The translations under genes and the position numbers were made by a program. A stretch of DNA of 64,000 bases from Microcaldota archaeon (GTDB taxonomy: Archaea > Micrarchaeota > Micrarchaeia > Anstonellales > Bilamarchaeaceae), in the NCBI GenBank assembly GCA_016212525.1, contig JACRGD010000010.1:372001-436000 (forward strand), in the 5' to 3' direction. Below, piece after piece: positions 51,878 to 61,284 of this stretch (position 1 is the first letter of the stretch; each line of letters begins with the position of its first letter). The notes under the pieces are model-generated. The model saw only the letters and a list, made by a program, of their open reading frames with translations. It searched no databases and was not told where the DNA came from.

Positions 51878-54715
51878 TCACACTTTCTTAATTGAAACCC
51901 GAACCAGCCGGCCATCAATAGAATGTTCAGTCATCTGATCAGAAGACCCATATTCTATCTTTTTGGCATTAACTGCATCGGCGAGTTTGCCCGCGTATTT
52001 CTTTATGATGGCCTCGAGTTCTTTTTCAGTACTCAAATGGACAACTATCGAATCGCTCTCGACCAGTTTCTCATCCTTTCGCAGAATCTGAATTCGCCGC
52101 TTGACTTCGTTCATCATTCCCTCTTCATAGAGCTCCTGGTCGATTTTCTTTCCAATGTGAACAGTACCGTTGGTAAATGGCGCACTTGCAAATTCACCCT
52201 CTGGGGCAGACTCGATCACTTTGACTTCCTTTGCATTTATCATTGAGAGCAAAATAGAGCCATACTCCTTGACTGAATCTGATACTTCGCGTGATTTAGT
52301 CTCTACATAAAGAGTTCGGATGGGCATTCTGACCTTTATGTTCGCGCTCTGACGGGCCAGCATTGCAACAGAAACAAGTTCTTTTGCATTTTCTACCTGC
52401 TTTTCACCGATTTGATGAATCTTTGATGCATCTTCATCAGTCAATTTGAGCAGGAAAACTGATTTTTCACCCTCAAACTTCATAAAGAATCGCCGATAGA
52501 GATATTCGGCAGAAAATGGACTTACACAACCAAGCATAATCAGAGTCTCGCGCATGGACTGATAAATTGCATATAGGGCACCCTCTGCATTATCTCCATT
52601 TTGTATGCGGTCCTTTGCCACCTTCATGTAAAATCTGCTTAGATCCTCAACAAGGAAATACCGAAGCGCCTTGATGCCAACATTGATTTCTGTACTTTCG
52701 AACGCTTCCCTAAACGTCTTTTTGGTAGAGTTGAGCCGACTTAACAGCCAGAGATCTAGTTGGTCCATTTTTGGCTCCTTAGCAATCCACTCTTTTGGAT
52801 AGAATCGCTCGAGGAAAACGACCATGTTTAGCGCGATGTTCAAATCACCGCTGCATTTTTTCATCTCATCCCAGCTGAACTTTAGTTCATCCCAGATTGT
52901 GTTTCCAATACCCCAAAGCCGGAAGCTGTCCGCACCGTATTTTTCGAGTATCTGCTCAAGGGGAATAAAGTTGCCAACTGATTTACTCATTTTTTCTCCT
53001 TTTTCATCGACGAAAAAGCCGTGCATGAGCAATCGCTTATATGGACATTTACCGTATCGAATTACACCCGAACCCAACAGTGAATAGAACCAGCCACGAA
53101 TCTGATCCTGACCTTCAATAATCTGATTAGACTGCTCACCAAAGGTCTTGATCTCCTGCTCACTCATCGAGGCCCAGATTGCATTACCAGAATCGAACCA
53201 GACATCCAAAACATCAGGTATCCGGTGCATTTGCTTGCCGCACTTGCAGCTTACGGTAATCTGATCGATGTATGGCCGATGGAGTTCTTTTACTTCCGGA
53301 ATTTCCTTTCTCGAACCAACGACTTTGACTTCACCGCAGGTGCATTTCCAGATTGGAAGCGGAATACCCCAGTATCGCTGTCTTGAAATACACCAATCAG
53401 GAGCGCCAGTTACGAATTCCTTAAACCGATCTTTTGCAAAATCAGGCTTCCATTGCGTGGCATCAATCTGTGCCATCATCTCATCTTTGATTTTGGAAAT
53501 TGAAATAAACCACTGTTTTGTAGTGAGGAAAATAAGAGGAGTCTTGCATCTCCAGCAGTGAGGATATCTGTGGCGAACTCTTGCTTCGCGAATTAAGCTG
53601 CCATTATTCTGGAGTATTTCGATAACCAGTGGATTTGCCTCGCGGACATTTTTGCCTGCAAGTTCACCTGCTTCCTCAGTGTAGTTGCCCTGCTCGTTAA
53701 CAGGACAGAATGGTTCGATCTGATTTCGCTTTCCAACTAAAAAGTCTTCTGGACCGTGTCCCGGAGCCATGTGGACTAGACCAGTTCCGTCTTCAATAGT
53801 AACATAATCGTCACTTAGGACGACTTTTCTTGAGTATTGTTTTTTGATCTTGACCTTATCGGGGAATGGATGCTCATATTGAACATCTTTGAGCTTCATA
53901 CCCTTGAACTCTTCGAGGATAGTTGCACTTTTTTCGGCCAAGTTCATGACTGCTTCCAACCGTTCTTTTGCAACGACCCAGACATCCTCATCAACCTTGA
54001 CTCGGACATACTCGAGAGTCGGGTGAACCATAACCCCCATATTCGCAACTAGAGTCCAGGGCGTAGTGGTCCAGATAACCAAATATTCATTTTCCTTGTC
54101 CTTGATCTGGAACTTGACATAGACGCTCGGATCGGTTTCCTCCCCGTATTCGAGTTCGTAATTAGCGATAGTAGTCTCGCATCGATAACAGTAAGGCAGA
54201 ACATAAACTCCCTCGTAAAGGAGGCCTTTTTCATGCGCCTGCGAAATAGTTTTCCATGACGAGTCGATATATGGATCATAATATGTGATGTAGGGCGCAT
54301 CAAAATCGGCCCAGACTCCCAAAGACTCGAACTGACCACTCATTATTCCGATATATTTAGTAGCGAAAGTCTTGCACTTTTGAATGAATTTTTCAATGCC
54401 GTATTTTTCTATGTCTCCCTTGTTGTTGAATTTGAGTTCCTGCTCGACTTTGACTTCGATCGGAAGACCATGCGTATCGAAACCAGGCTGGAATCGGACA
54501 TTTTTACCTCGAGATCGGTGATAGCGGACCAGAGTATCTTTGATTGTTTTGTTCCATCCGGTACCTGGGTGAATTTGTCCGGTTGCATATGGCGGACCGT
54601 CGCAGAAATAGTAGGTTTCCTTTGAATTCTTGTATTTTGCCTTTACTTCCTCATATATTTTTTCGTCCTTCCAGAACTGGGCGATTTCCTTTTCGATATC
54701 TTTGTGATTATACAT
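51878..54715 (-). CDS. ileS: isoleucyl-tRNA synthetase
   Basis: 945 residues from the ATG at 54715 (AGAGGTCAT ribosome site; the track adds 15 codons upstream). Class I motifs: GQIHPGTGWNKTIKD (HxGT-type HIGH motif, about 47-61) and EKMSKSVGN (about 588-596). Editing domain region WTTTPWTLVANMGV. Zinc-type cysteines in HCWRC and CKCG. Archaeal IleRS commonly uses HxGT rather than HIGH. It charges tRNA-Ile; essential. C-terminal helical anticodon-binding part is complete. Confidence 0.95.
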   Translation of the reverse strand: MYNHKDIEKEIAQFWKDEKIYEEVKAKYKNSKETYYFCDGPPYATGQIHPGTGWNKTIKDTLVRYHRSRGKNVRFQPGFDTHGLPIEVKVEQELKFNNKGDIEKYGIEKFIQKCKTFATKYIGIMSGQFESLGVWADFDAPYITYYDPYIDSSWKTISQAHEKGLLYEGVYVLPYCYRCETTIANYELEYGEETDPSVYVKFQIKDKENEYLVIWTTTPWTLVANMGVMVHPTLEYVRVKVDEDVWVVAKERLEAVMNLAEKSATILEEFKGMKLKDVQYEHPFPDKVKIKKQYSRKVVLSDDYVTIEDGTGLVHMAPGHGPEDFLVGKRNQIEPFCPVNEQGNYTEEAGELAGKNVREANPLVIEILQNNGSLIREARVRHRYPHCWRCKTPLIFLTTKQWFISISKIKDEMMAQIDATQWKPDFAKDRFKEFVTGAPDWCISRQRYWGIPLPIWKCTCGEVKVVGSRKEIPEVKELHRPYIDQITVSCKCGKQMHRIPDVLDVWFDSGNAIWASMSEQEIKTFGEQSNQIIEGQDQIRGWFYSLLGSGVIRYGKCPYKRLLMHGFFVDEKGEKMSKSVGNFIPLEQILEKYGADSFRLWGIGNTIWDELKFSWDEMKKCSGDLNIALNMVVFLERFYPKEWIAKEPKMDQLDLWLLSRLNSTKKTFREAFESTEINVGIKALRYFLVEDLSRFYMKVAKDRIQNGDNAEGALYAIYQSMRETLIMLGCVSPFSAEYLYRRFFMKFEGEKSVFLLKLTDEDASKIHQIGEKQVENAKELVSVAMLARQSANIKVRMPIRTLYVETKSREVSDSVKEYGSILLSMINAKEVKVIESAPEGEFASAPFTNGTVHIGKKIDQELYEEGMMNEVKRRIQILRKDEKLVESDSIVVHLSTEKELEAIIKKYAGKLADAVNAKKIEYGSSDQMTEHSIDGRLVRVSIKKV

Positions 54716-54848
54716 AATATGACCTCTAATGTCGAATAAAACGGAAAATAATTGTCCCAAAGAGATTTTAAATCACCGTCCCAGAACTCCAAACGAACCA
54801 GCTGTCTAATAATAGGTGATTTATTCCTTACGCCCCAGGAATTTAATT

Positions 54849-55865
54849 ATGAGAACTGCTACGTTACGTTCATTGGCCATTTGTAGTGCTTTGGCGATTT
54901 CAAGTCCAAAACCCGCATCAGTGCATCTTCCACTTGGCGAAGGAATTGTGTATGCACAACCAAGAGGACCGCGAACCCCGGCGCTCCCTCAAGACGTTCT
55001 GGCATCGACGATTGCAGTAAATCGAGAGGCAGATACCATATTTGCAGCTGCCTCAGACAACGCAGGCAGATTAAGAGCAATGCACAGCCGAAATAGAATT
55101 GGAGGAACCCAACGCATGACTGGCAATGCAAACATCACAACAAATACCCCAGATCAATCACTTGCACTACGCCAGATCGACTGCACCAACGGCACAATTT
55201 TGTTCCTTGCATTAGTTCGAGCGATGAACGAACGACATGATGCAGGAATCGATGCGCATGCACTCATAATCCGACGAGCAGGAGCAAGTGTAGACCACGG
55301 AATTGTAGTTGCCAGGGACGGCTCGCAAACAGTAAACATCGATCCAACTTCATCAGTGTTCGGACAGATCGGAGACGGACAAAATACTTATACGCGTGTA
55401 CTCGAATATCCGGATTTGACTAGTTCAGCAGCACTTTTCTATAGGCAAATTGGAATACGGCTAACTCCAAGCAGACGAACCGATGCAATAGCTGCGTTTG
55501 AACGTGCGGACGAACTGTTTAACCGGGATGCCGCAGTATTAGAAGGTCTTGGTGATCTTTACTTCGATCGGGGCAGAGGAGATCTTGCCCGTTCATTTAC
55601 ATATCACGCACGAGGCCATGCAATCGATCCGACACGATATAGTGCGGAAAAATGGAATACGATTAATGCTAATGAGGAGTATCGACTAGGCACAGAGTCA
55701 TTTGGACGACGCGAATTTGCAGCATGCAGAGAACACTTCGCAGCTGCAGGAAGACACTTGAGAGCGGCTGGAGACACAACTTCAGACATGGTAGCTTCGG
55801 CCAATACTAATCAGGCAGCATGCGAGCGAAATGATCGGATAACTTCGAGGGATGCAGGACGATAA
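54849..55865 (+). CDS. secreted transglutaminase-like protein with TPR-like repeats
   Basis: 338 residues from the ATG at 54849 (the track start at 54816 leaves an untypical N-terminus). A signal peptide-like leader (LRSLAICSALAISS) is followed by a domain with the triad pattern: DCTNGTILFLALVRAM (Cys), VDHGIVVARDGSQTVNIDPT (His, Asp), as in transglutaminase/SirB1-type proteins. The C-terminal third (about 215-330) has TPR-like helical pairs. Probable extracytoplasmic protein-modifying enzyme or an inactive binding relative. Stands alone. Confidence 0.55.
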   Translation: MRTATLRSLAICSALAISSPKPASVHLPLGEGIVYAQPRGPRTPALPQDVLASTIAVNREADTIFAAASDNAGRLRAMHSRNRIGGTQRMTGNANITTNTPDQSLALRQIDCTNGTILFLALVRAMNERHDAGIDAHALIIRRAGASVDHGIVVARDGSQTVNIDPTSSVFGQIGDGQNTYTRVLEYPDLTSSAALFYRQIGIRLTPSRRTDAIAAFERADELFNRDAAVLEGLGDLYFDRGRGDLARSFTYHARGHAIDPTRYSAEKWNTINANEEYRLGTESFGRREFAACREHFAAAGRHLRAAGDTTSDMVASANTNQAACERNDRITSRDAGR

Positions 55866-56118
55866 TCAAATGCAACGATAGGTAACAACGTCTTGCGCTT
55901 AGTTTCGCCTCGGGTTAGCATCAAGAGATTAAGTTGTTCTAAGGAAAAATTCCCAAATCAGGACATTTAAATATGCTGAAAATATAGTTTCAGTAAAATA
56001 GAAAAAGAAGAACTATCGGATTAAAGTCCTCAGACTTTCGCTTCACGAGGCTTTTATGACGTGCAACTCTTGCGACAACAGACTAAAAAGCACGCATCGC
56101 GAAACAGGACAAAAACTT

Positions 56119-56805
56119 CTAAAACACTTTTTCTCCGACATAAACCTTGATTCCCTGAGGAGTAACCTTAAATGGAGTCAAATCACGAGAATGATCAGTT
56201 CCCCGCATCTTAAAGATTTCCAATGCCCGGATGCGCCGATCTTCGCGATCAAGATTATAGAGGTTGAAAATTCCATCCATGACAAAGTGTTCAATGTCAA
56301 ATCGAATGTCTTCTTTCTTTGGACTTGTTGCCTCAACAGTAGTTATAGTAGTAACATCCAAGTTTCGCAAGAGAGAGAGGAATTCGAAAAGAGTCTGACG
56401 ATATTCCATGTCATTTTCAAAAGACAACCGAATCATAGTTGCAGAATCGATAACTGCCCTTCGAACATTGTTGCTGGTGATGCGATCTTCCAAAAGATTC
56501 GCAACTTCATCAAGCTCCAGTTTCTCTGGCTTGACGATCTCCATCTTATTTGAAGAGATCATCTGATCCACATCGCTAATAAGCGGAAATGTGTTTTTCA
56601 TATTGTCCAAAATATCGTCTTTGGTTTCTTCCAATGTTATGTAAAGACCATTCTCACCCATTTTGGCACCTCGATAGAGATACTCAAAACAAAAGGAAGT
56701 TTTACCCGAACCCGGACCTCCGTAGAGTGCAATATGTCGTCCCTGAGGTATTCCACCATTGAGCATTTCGTCTAATCCTGAAATTCCTGTTTTCACTCGA
56801 TCCAT
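56119..56805 (-). CDS. KaiC-like RecA-superfamily ATPase
   Basis: 228 residues, single domain. Walker A ALYGGPGSGKTSFCFEY (about 27-43), LYITLEETKDDILDN (catalytic Glu pair), Walker B RRAVIDSATMI (about 114-124) and the C-terminal EIFKMRGTDHSRDLTPFKV closing motif. Archaeal KaiC homologues of this single-domain type are signalling or regulatory ATPases, often binding taxis or surface machinery; the target here is unknown. Divergent from the RFC gene, between which lies a 70-base spacer. Confidence 0.88.
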   Translation of the reverse strand: MDRVKTGISGLDEMLNGGIPQGRHIALYGGPGSGKTSFCFEYLYRGAKMGENGLYITLEETKDDILDNMKNTFPLISDVDQMISSNKMEIVKPEKLELDEVANLLEDRITSNNVRRAVIDSATMIRLSFENDMEYRQTLFEFLSLLRNLDVTTITTVEATSPKKEDIRFDIEHFVMDGIFNLYNLDREDRRIRALEIFKMRGTDHSRDLTPFKVTPQGIKVYVGEKVF

Positions 56806-56876
56806 TTTCTCACGTGCTGATTCTAAGCAGATAAAATTTATATAGTTTGATTCCTATCCTCAAATGGAGTTTTTTT

Positions 56877-57833
56877 ATGTTTAATCACATTTTACCCTGG
56901 AGCGAGAAGTACAGGCCACAGAAACTTTCTGATGTAGTAGGGCAGGAAGATATTGTCAAGAGCCTAAAGGCATTTGTCGAGGCAAAAAACATGCCCAATT
57001 TGCTCTTTGCCGGACCTCCGGGAGTCGGTAAAACCACATGCGCAGTAGCACTTGCAAAAGAACTTTTTGGCGAAGGATTTAGCGCAAATTTTCTTGAATT
57101 AAACGCAAGTGATGATCGAGGCATCGATGTTGTGCGTGGAAAAATAAAGGACTTTGCCAGATCCGTTTCAATTGGAGATGTTCCATTTAAGCTGATTTTT
57201 CTTGACGAAGGAGATGCACTAACAACAGACGCACAGCAGGCATTAAGACGGACAATGGAATCCAGCTCCTCAGTAACCCGATTTATAATTTCAGCCAACT
57301 ATTCCTCGAGAATAATCGATCCGATACAGAGCAGATGTGCAGTCTTTCGATTCATGCCACTAAAAGAAGAATCAGTAGTGTCTTCACTTGAAAAAGTCTG
57401 TGTTGCCGAAAAGCTACCGCACGATTTGGAAGCATTAAAGACAGTATATTATGTAAGCGAAGGAGACATGCGAAAAGCACTAAACGTACTTCAGAGCTCT
57501 GCGATGCAGGCCAAGAAAATAACTTCGGAAGTAGTGCACAAGATAAGCAGCAGAGCAACTCCAGTCGAAGTAAAGCAACTGGTCGAACTTGCAGTTGCGG
57601 GCAATTTCATGGGCGCACGGGAAAAACTCGATTCACTACTCATAAACTACGGCCTTAGTTCAGAGGACATCCTGCTTCAAATATATCGGGAGATCCCAAC
57701 CATCGCGATAGATGAAAAATCCAAAATCAAGATCGTCGCCGCGGTAGGAGAATGTAACTTCAGACTTGTTCAGGGAGCCAATGAAAGAATACAGATCGAA
57801 GCGCTAATCGCGCAGATGGCGCTTCTCAAATGA
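56877..57833 (+). CDS. rfcS: replication factor C small subunit
   Basis: 318 residues, the standard size. Walker A AGPPGVGKTTCAVA (about 43-56), Walker B LIFLDEGDALT (about 104-114; DEGD instead of the usual DEAD), SRC motif QSRCAVFRF, plus ISANYSSRIIDPI. RFC opens PCNA and loads it on primed DNA. The DEGD variation keeps both acidic residues. The ATG at 56877 is preceded by GGAG; the track's TTG is discarded. The next gene follows 46 nt downstream but starts with a non-AUG codon. Confidence 0.95.
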   Translation: MFNHILPWSEKYRPQKLSDVVGQEDIVKSLKAFVEAKNMPNLLFAGPPGVGKTTCAVALAKELFGEGFSANFLELNASDDRGIDVVRGKIKDFARSVSIGDVPFKLIFLDEGDALTTDAQQALRRTMESSSSVTRFIISANYSSRIIDPIQSRCAVFRFMPLKEESVVSSLEKVCVAEKLPHDLEALKTVYYVSEGDMRKALNVLQSSAMQAKKITSEVVHKISSRATPVEVKQLVELAVAGNFMGAREKLDSLLINYGLSSEDILLQIYREIPTIAIDEKSKIKIVAAVGECNFRLVQGANERIQIEALIAQMALLK

Positions 57834-57879
57834 GGCGAATTTTCTGAGACAAAATTGGTCAAGAAGATCATCACTACTA

Positions 57880-58605
57880 TTGGTACCATTATTAGTGGCA
57901 ATAGTAGCGATCATTGTATTAGTGCCAGCAGGATTTGCATCAAAAATAGTTGCACCGGAATTTCTAGGTCAGCACGATTTTGGACAAATTAACCTAAGTC
58001 AATTTACATATTCAATAAGTATCAACTGCGATCGATCATATATCGACTTTTATGTTTATGATGGTGATCTTAAGCCAGTACAGGGAGCCAAAACATTTCT
58101 CTCATACGTAGATTATAGTTCGCCACTGCTGTCTAACGACATAACAGATGAAAAAGGACATATTGACATCCCCCTGCGCGGCAACACGACTTTCATGAGG
58201 GGCCTCTTTACGATGCTGATAGAAAAAAAGGGATTTAAGAGCAAGGAATTCCAGTTTCGCATAACTCCATGCTATAGCGACATCAAGACGCCCGCAACAC
58301 CGCCTCCGGCCCAAACAGGAATACCGAATAAAAACCCAACAACCCCGATAACCCAGATACCCGAACAGAAACCAGCCATCAACCCTCCAAAAAGCAATCA
58401 AACTAACCTAAATTCCACAGTAAATACATCAAATTCTTCGTCAATAGAACAGATTTGGATAACCTGGCTCAATTCATCGGACAAAAACACAACACAAAAA
58501 TGGAACGAAATTAGTAATTATGTCGATCGGGCACTCTGTTTAGCACCTGCAGCCCTATTTTCCACTATTTTACTCTTTTTCTTACAAAAAGCATATCTTT
58601 TTTAA
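57880..58605 (+). CDS. single-domain surface protein with N- and C-terminal membrane segments, paralogue 1
   Basis: 241 residues as tracked, starting at a TTG. A hydrophobic leader (LLVAIVAIIVLVPAGFAS) lacks the usual basic start; an upstream in-frame CTG (about 57847) would add RQNWSRRSS and create a normal signal peptide, so the start is unsure. Domain: Ig-like/carboxypeptidase-regulatory fold (YVYDGDLKPVQGAKTFLSY ... GHIDIPLRGNTTF), Pro/Thr/Asn-rich linker, C-terminal hydrophobic anchor. Paralogue of the gene at 60619: both share ATPPP linker style, TDEKG/TDESG and MLIEKKG/MRIDAPG motifs. The two flank the Kazal-containing lipoprotein. Confidence 0.65.
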   Translation: MVPLLVAIVAIIVLVPAGFASKIVAPEFLGQHDFGQINLSQFTYSISINCDRSYIDFYVYDGDLKPVQGAKTFLSYVDYSSPLLSNDITDEKGHIDIPLRGNTTFMRGLFTMLIEKKGFKSKEFQFRITPCYSDIKTPATPPPAQTGIPNKNPTTPITQIPEQKPAINPPKSNQTNLNSTVNTSNSSSIEQIWITWLNSSDKNTTQKWNEISNYVDRALCLAPAALFSTILLFFLQKAYLF

Positions 58606-58628
58606 ATCGTCCAAACCAATACTTTCCT

Positions 58629-60611
58629 ATGAGAAAGTACCTATTGATACTTATATTAGCAGCAAGCTTGATGGTTTTTGGTTGTGTTTTGCCTAATGGC
58701 GGCGACAACACCACAGGCTGTACTAAAGAACTTGTTCCAGTTTGTGGAAAGGATGGCAAAACATACGATAACGCATGTCTTGCAAGAGCCGCAAATGTTG
58801 CGATAGCATCCAATGGAGCATGTCCTATATCGACTAACACTTCAGTATGCGCAGACACGGACTTTGGCCGGGACACCCAGGTCAAGGGAGTTGCAACTGA
58901 GGGCAATCTAAATAAAGTCGATCAGTGCATGGGATCCAACACAATATTGGAGTATTATTGTGCATACGGCCACATCGCAAACCAATCAATATCCTGTCCA
59001 AACGGATATAGATGCAACGATGGCGCATGCTACTTACCAAACAACCAGACACCAACAGGAAACACTTCAGACCAAAACGGAGTCCCAACTTCAAATCTTT
59101 GTCAGGACACGGACAACGGAATGAGCTATTTTATTCAGGGTAGAACAACTCAATCGGGAACAGTTCGAATGGACGAATGTTCACGATTCGATTCAGTTCG
59201 TGAATTTTACTGTCAGAACAACGCAATCCAGAATGTTATTTATCAATGTCCAAGCGGCTATGCATGCAGCAATGGAGCATGCGTAGTAACTTCAAATAGA
59301 TGTACAGATACAGATGGTGGACGTGAACCAAATGTTCGAGGTCAGGTGAACGTAGTTGGAATGACATACACTTCAACAAGCAATGATGTATGTACCGACA
59401 GCAGACACGTACGCGAATACACCTGTAATTCAGAGGGAAACCCAGAATCTGAAGTAATAACCTGTTCTTCAAGCAGAGTTTGTGAAAACGGAGTATGTAC
59501 AATAACTGATTGTACAGACACAGACGAATCGAACTCGATTTATATTCGCGGAACGGTCGAACGGGGATCTGAAAGAAATCCGGATTTCTGTAATACCGAA
59601 GGAGGAACATCAGGAGTAGAATATTATTGTAGAGACAACAACATCAGAACCCAGGACTTTAGCTGCCCATCAGGATATGTATGTCGTGATGGCAGATGTC
59701 AGGCAACTGGCTCAAGTCCATCATGCAACGATCCAGATGGAACAGATACATCTACAGCCAGAACAGTAACAAAAGGATCGGAATCTGCAACTGATTCGTG
59801 CATATCGAGCGACCCGAACAAGGTTCGAGAGAGAATCTGTAACTCAGCAGGTAATATCGATTATACCGATATTTCATGCGCTTCGGGTTATCATTGCGGC
59901 GATGGTGCATGTGTCCGAGATACCGCACCAGTACCAGTAACATATAGCTGTGTCGATGGAGATGCTTCCAGCGGAGGCGTTTCAGCACAGGCAGGAGTTA
60001 CCTCTTCGGTTACTATAAGCGGATCTGACGGATATAGATCGACAACGGACGATGGCTGTGATGGTGATGGAGTCAAAGAAGCATACTGCAGTTCAGCGAC
60101 AGCATCATTCGCATCTTCGACCACAGTTCCATGTGGAGACGGATACTCGTGCCGATCGGCAAGATGCACAAGTGTCTGTGAACGACCTGTTGATCCAACT
60201 GCATCAGACCCATTAGTCCGAGGAACCAGATATTACGGTGGTGAAACATATGCAGATATCTGCGATGGCACAACTGGAGTCAAGAAATATGTCTGCTCAG
60301 GTGATTCGACAGGAGGCTCAACCATAGTAGCCTGCCCGTCAGGATATTCTTGTGATGCCTCAGATCCGGGCAGATGCACACCTTCAGCACCAGCGGCATG
60401 CTTTGATTCTGACGGAGGAGGAGCCACATTTACAGCAGGATATGTCATCGAAGGAGGCATAACCTATGATGATGTTTGTGGCGGAGATGGAATTAGCCTG
60501 ACTGAGCAGGTCTGTGGAGGCACAATACCTACAGATTGTAGAGCAATATATGGATTATCTTGCCTCACAGATAGTTCAGATCCAAGCCACCCACGAGGAT
60601 ACTGCGGATAA
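58629..60611 (+). CDS. lipoprotein with Kazal domain and Cys repeats
   Basis: 660 residues. Lipobox MVFGC (Cys about 19). A Kazal-type motif (about 29-64) reads CTKELVPVCGKDGKTYDNAC, usually a serine-protease inhibitor or binding domain. Then about eight Cys modules with the pattern CxDxD...G...C...EYYC...CPxGYxCxxGxC, as in the protein at 22950. The surface protein may bind or protect against proteases. ATG follows a promoter-like CCAATAC. Flanked by two paralogous membrane-anchored genes. Cys modules imply an extracellular oxidising location. Confidence 0.8.
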   Translation: MRKYLLILILAASLMVFGCVLPNGGDNTTGCTKELVPVCGKDGKTYDNACLARAANVAIASNGACPISTNTSVCADTDFGRDTQVKGVATEGNLNKVDQCMGSNTILEYYCAYGHIANQSISCPNGYRCNDGACYLPNNQTPTGNTSDQNGVPTSNLCQDTDNGMSYFIQGRTTQSGTVRMDECSRFDSVREFYCQNNAIQNVIYQCPSGYACSNGACVVTSNRCTDTDGGREPNVRGQVNVVGMTYTSTSNDVCTDSRHVREYTCNSEGNPESEVITCSSSRVCENGVCTITDCTDTDESNSIYIRGTVERGSERNPDFCNTEGGTSGVEYYCRDNNIRTQDFSCPSGYVCRDGRCQATGSSPSCNDPDGTDTSTARTVTKGSESATDSCISSDPNKVRERICNSAGNIDYTDISCASGYHCGDGACVRDTAPVPVTYSCVDGDASSGGVSAQAGVTSSVTISGSDGYRSTTDDGCDGDGVKEAYCSSATASFASSTTVPCGDGYSCRSARCTSVCERPVDPTASDPLVRGTRYYGGETYADICDGTTGVKKYVCSGDSTGGSTIVACPSGYSCDASDPGRCTPSAPAACFDSDGGGATFTAGYVIEGGITYDDVCGGDGISLTEQVCGGTIPTDCRAIYGLSCLTDSSDPSHPRGYCG

Positions 60612-60618
60612 ATGCAGG

Positions 60619-61284
60619 TTGATCTTCGTGCGATTTTTCTTTTTAATTTTTATTTCTCTTTTTGTCTTAGTTGCATTCACTCAGACTTCTTTTGCAAGGA
60701 TAGTAACCCCGGAATATAATCAGGTAAAGGAAACAGGCAGCGAATCACTGCCCTCGCTTGATCCGGCAATGCGAATTGAATGTGATGACAAAAACATAAT
60801 GACAGTTGTATCTGATTTTAGATCTAATTTGCCAGTAGCAAATGCGCAGGCATATCTATTCAATACCAATTATGGCTACAATTTTCTCTATCGAAACTCC
60901 ACCGATGAATCAGGAAGAGTAAGCATACACGCACTGGGAAATCTCAACTTTCTCACGGCTCTATTTATCATGCGAATCGATGCTCCAGGCTATCGGACAA
61001 AGGAGATCGAATTTACGTTTAGCAGGTGTTTCGATTCATCTGAATCAGAACCAAATCCTGCACCAACAACTCCGACGCCTGAACCAACACCCACACCACA
61101 AGTAGAACCCACACCAGTCCCGCAACCCACTCCAATAATTAATCCTCCAACGCCGAGCGCTACTAACTCATCAACAAGACCAGCTACACAACCCGCATCA
61201 CCATGCCCATTGCCTCTTGGTTTAATTATTTTGCCTTTAATTTACTCAATATGCGAATCGAAGAAGACTTTATCGGCAAGGTAG
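60619..61284 (+). CDS. single-domain surface protein, paralogue 2
   Basis: About 221 residues, starting at TTG 60619 (or GTG 60628); the ATG-bearing frame upstream overlaps the previous gene and is not used. Signal-like leader (RFFFLIFISLFVLVAFTQTSFA), Ig-like domain with YLFNTNYGYNFLYRNSTDES and GRVSIHALGNLNFLTALFI, Thr/Pro-rich linker and C-terminal hydrophobic anchor. Parallels the gene at 57880 domain by domain. The last 34 nt overlap the start of the lyase gene. Non-AUG starts in both paralogues are unusual. Confidence 0.6.
   Translation: MIFVRFFFLIFISLFVLVAFTQTSFARIVTPEYNQVKETGSESLPSLDPAMRIECDDKNIMTVVSDFRSNLPVANAQAYLFNTNYGYNFLYRNSTDESGRVSIHALGNLNFLTALFIMRIDAPGYRTKEIEFTFSRCFDSSESEPNPAPTTPTPEPTPTPQVEPTPVPQPTPIINPPTPSATNSSTRPATQPASPCPLPLGLIILPLIYSICESKKTLSAR

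Noticed and set aside
56056-56553. 165-codon plus-strand ORF
   Set aside because: Antisense shadow of the KaiC-like ATPase gene.
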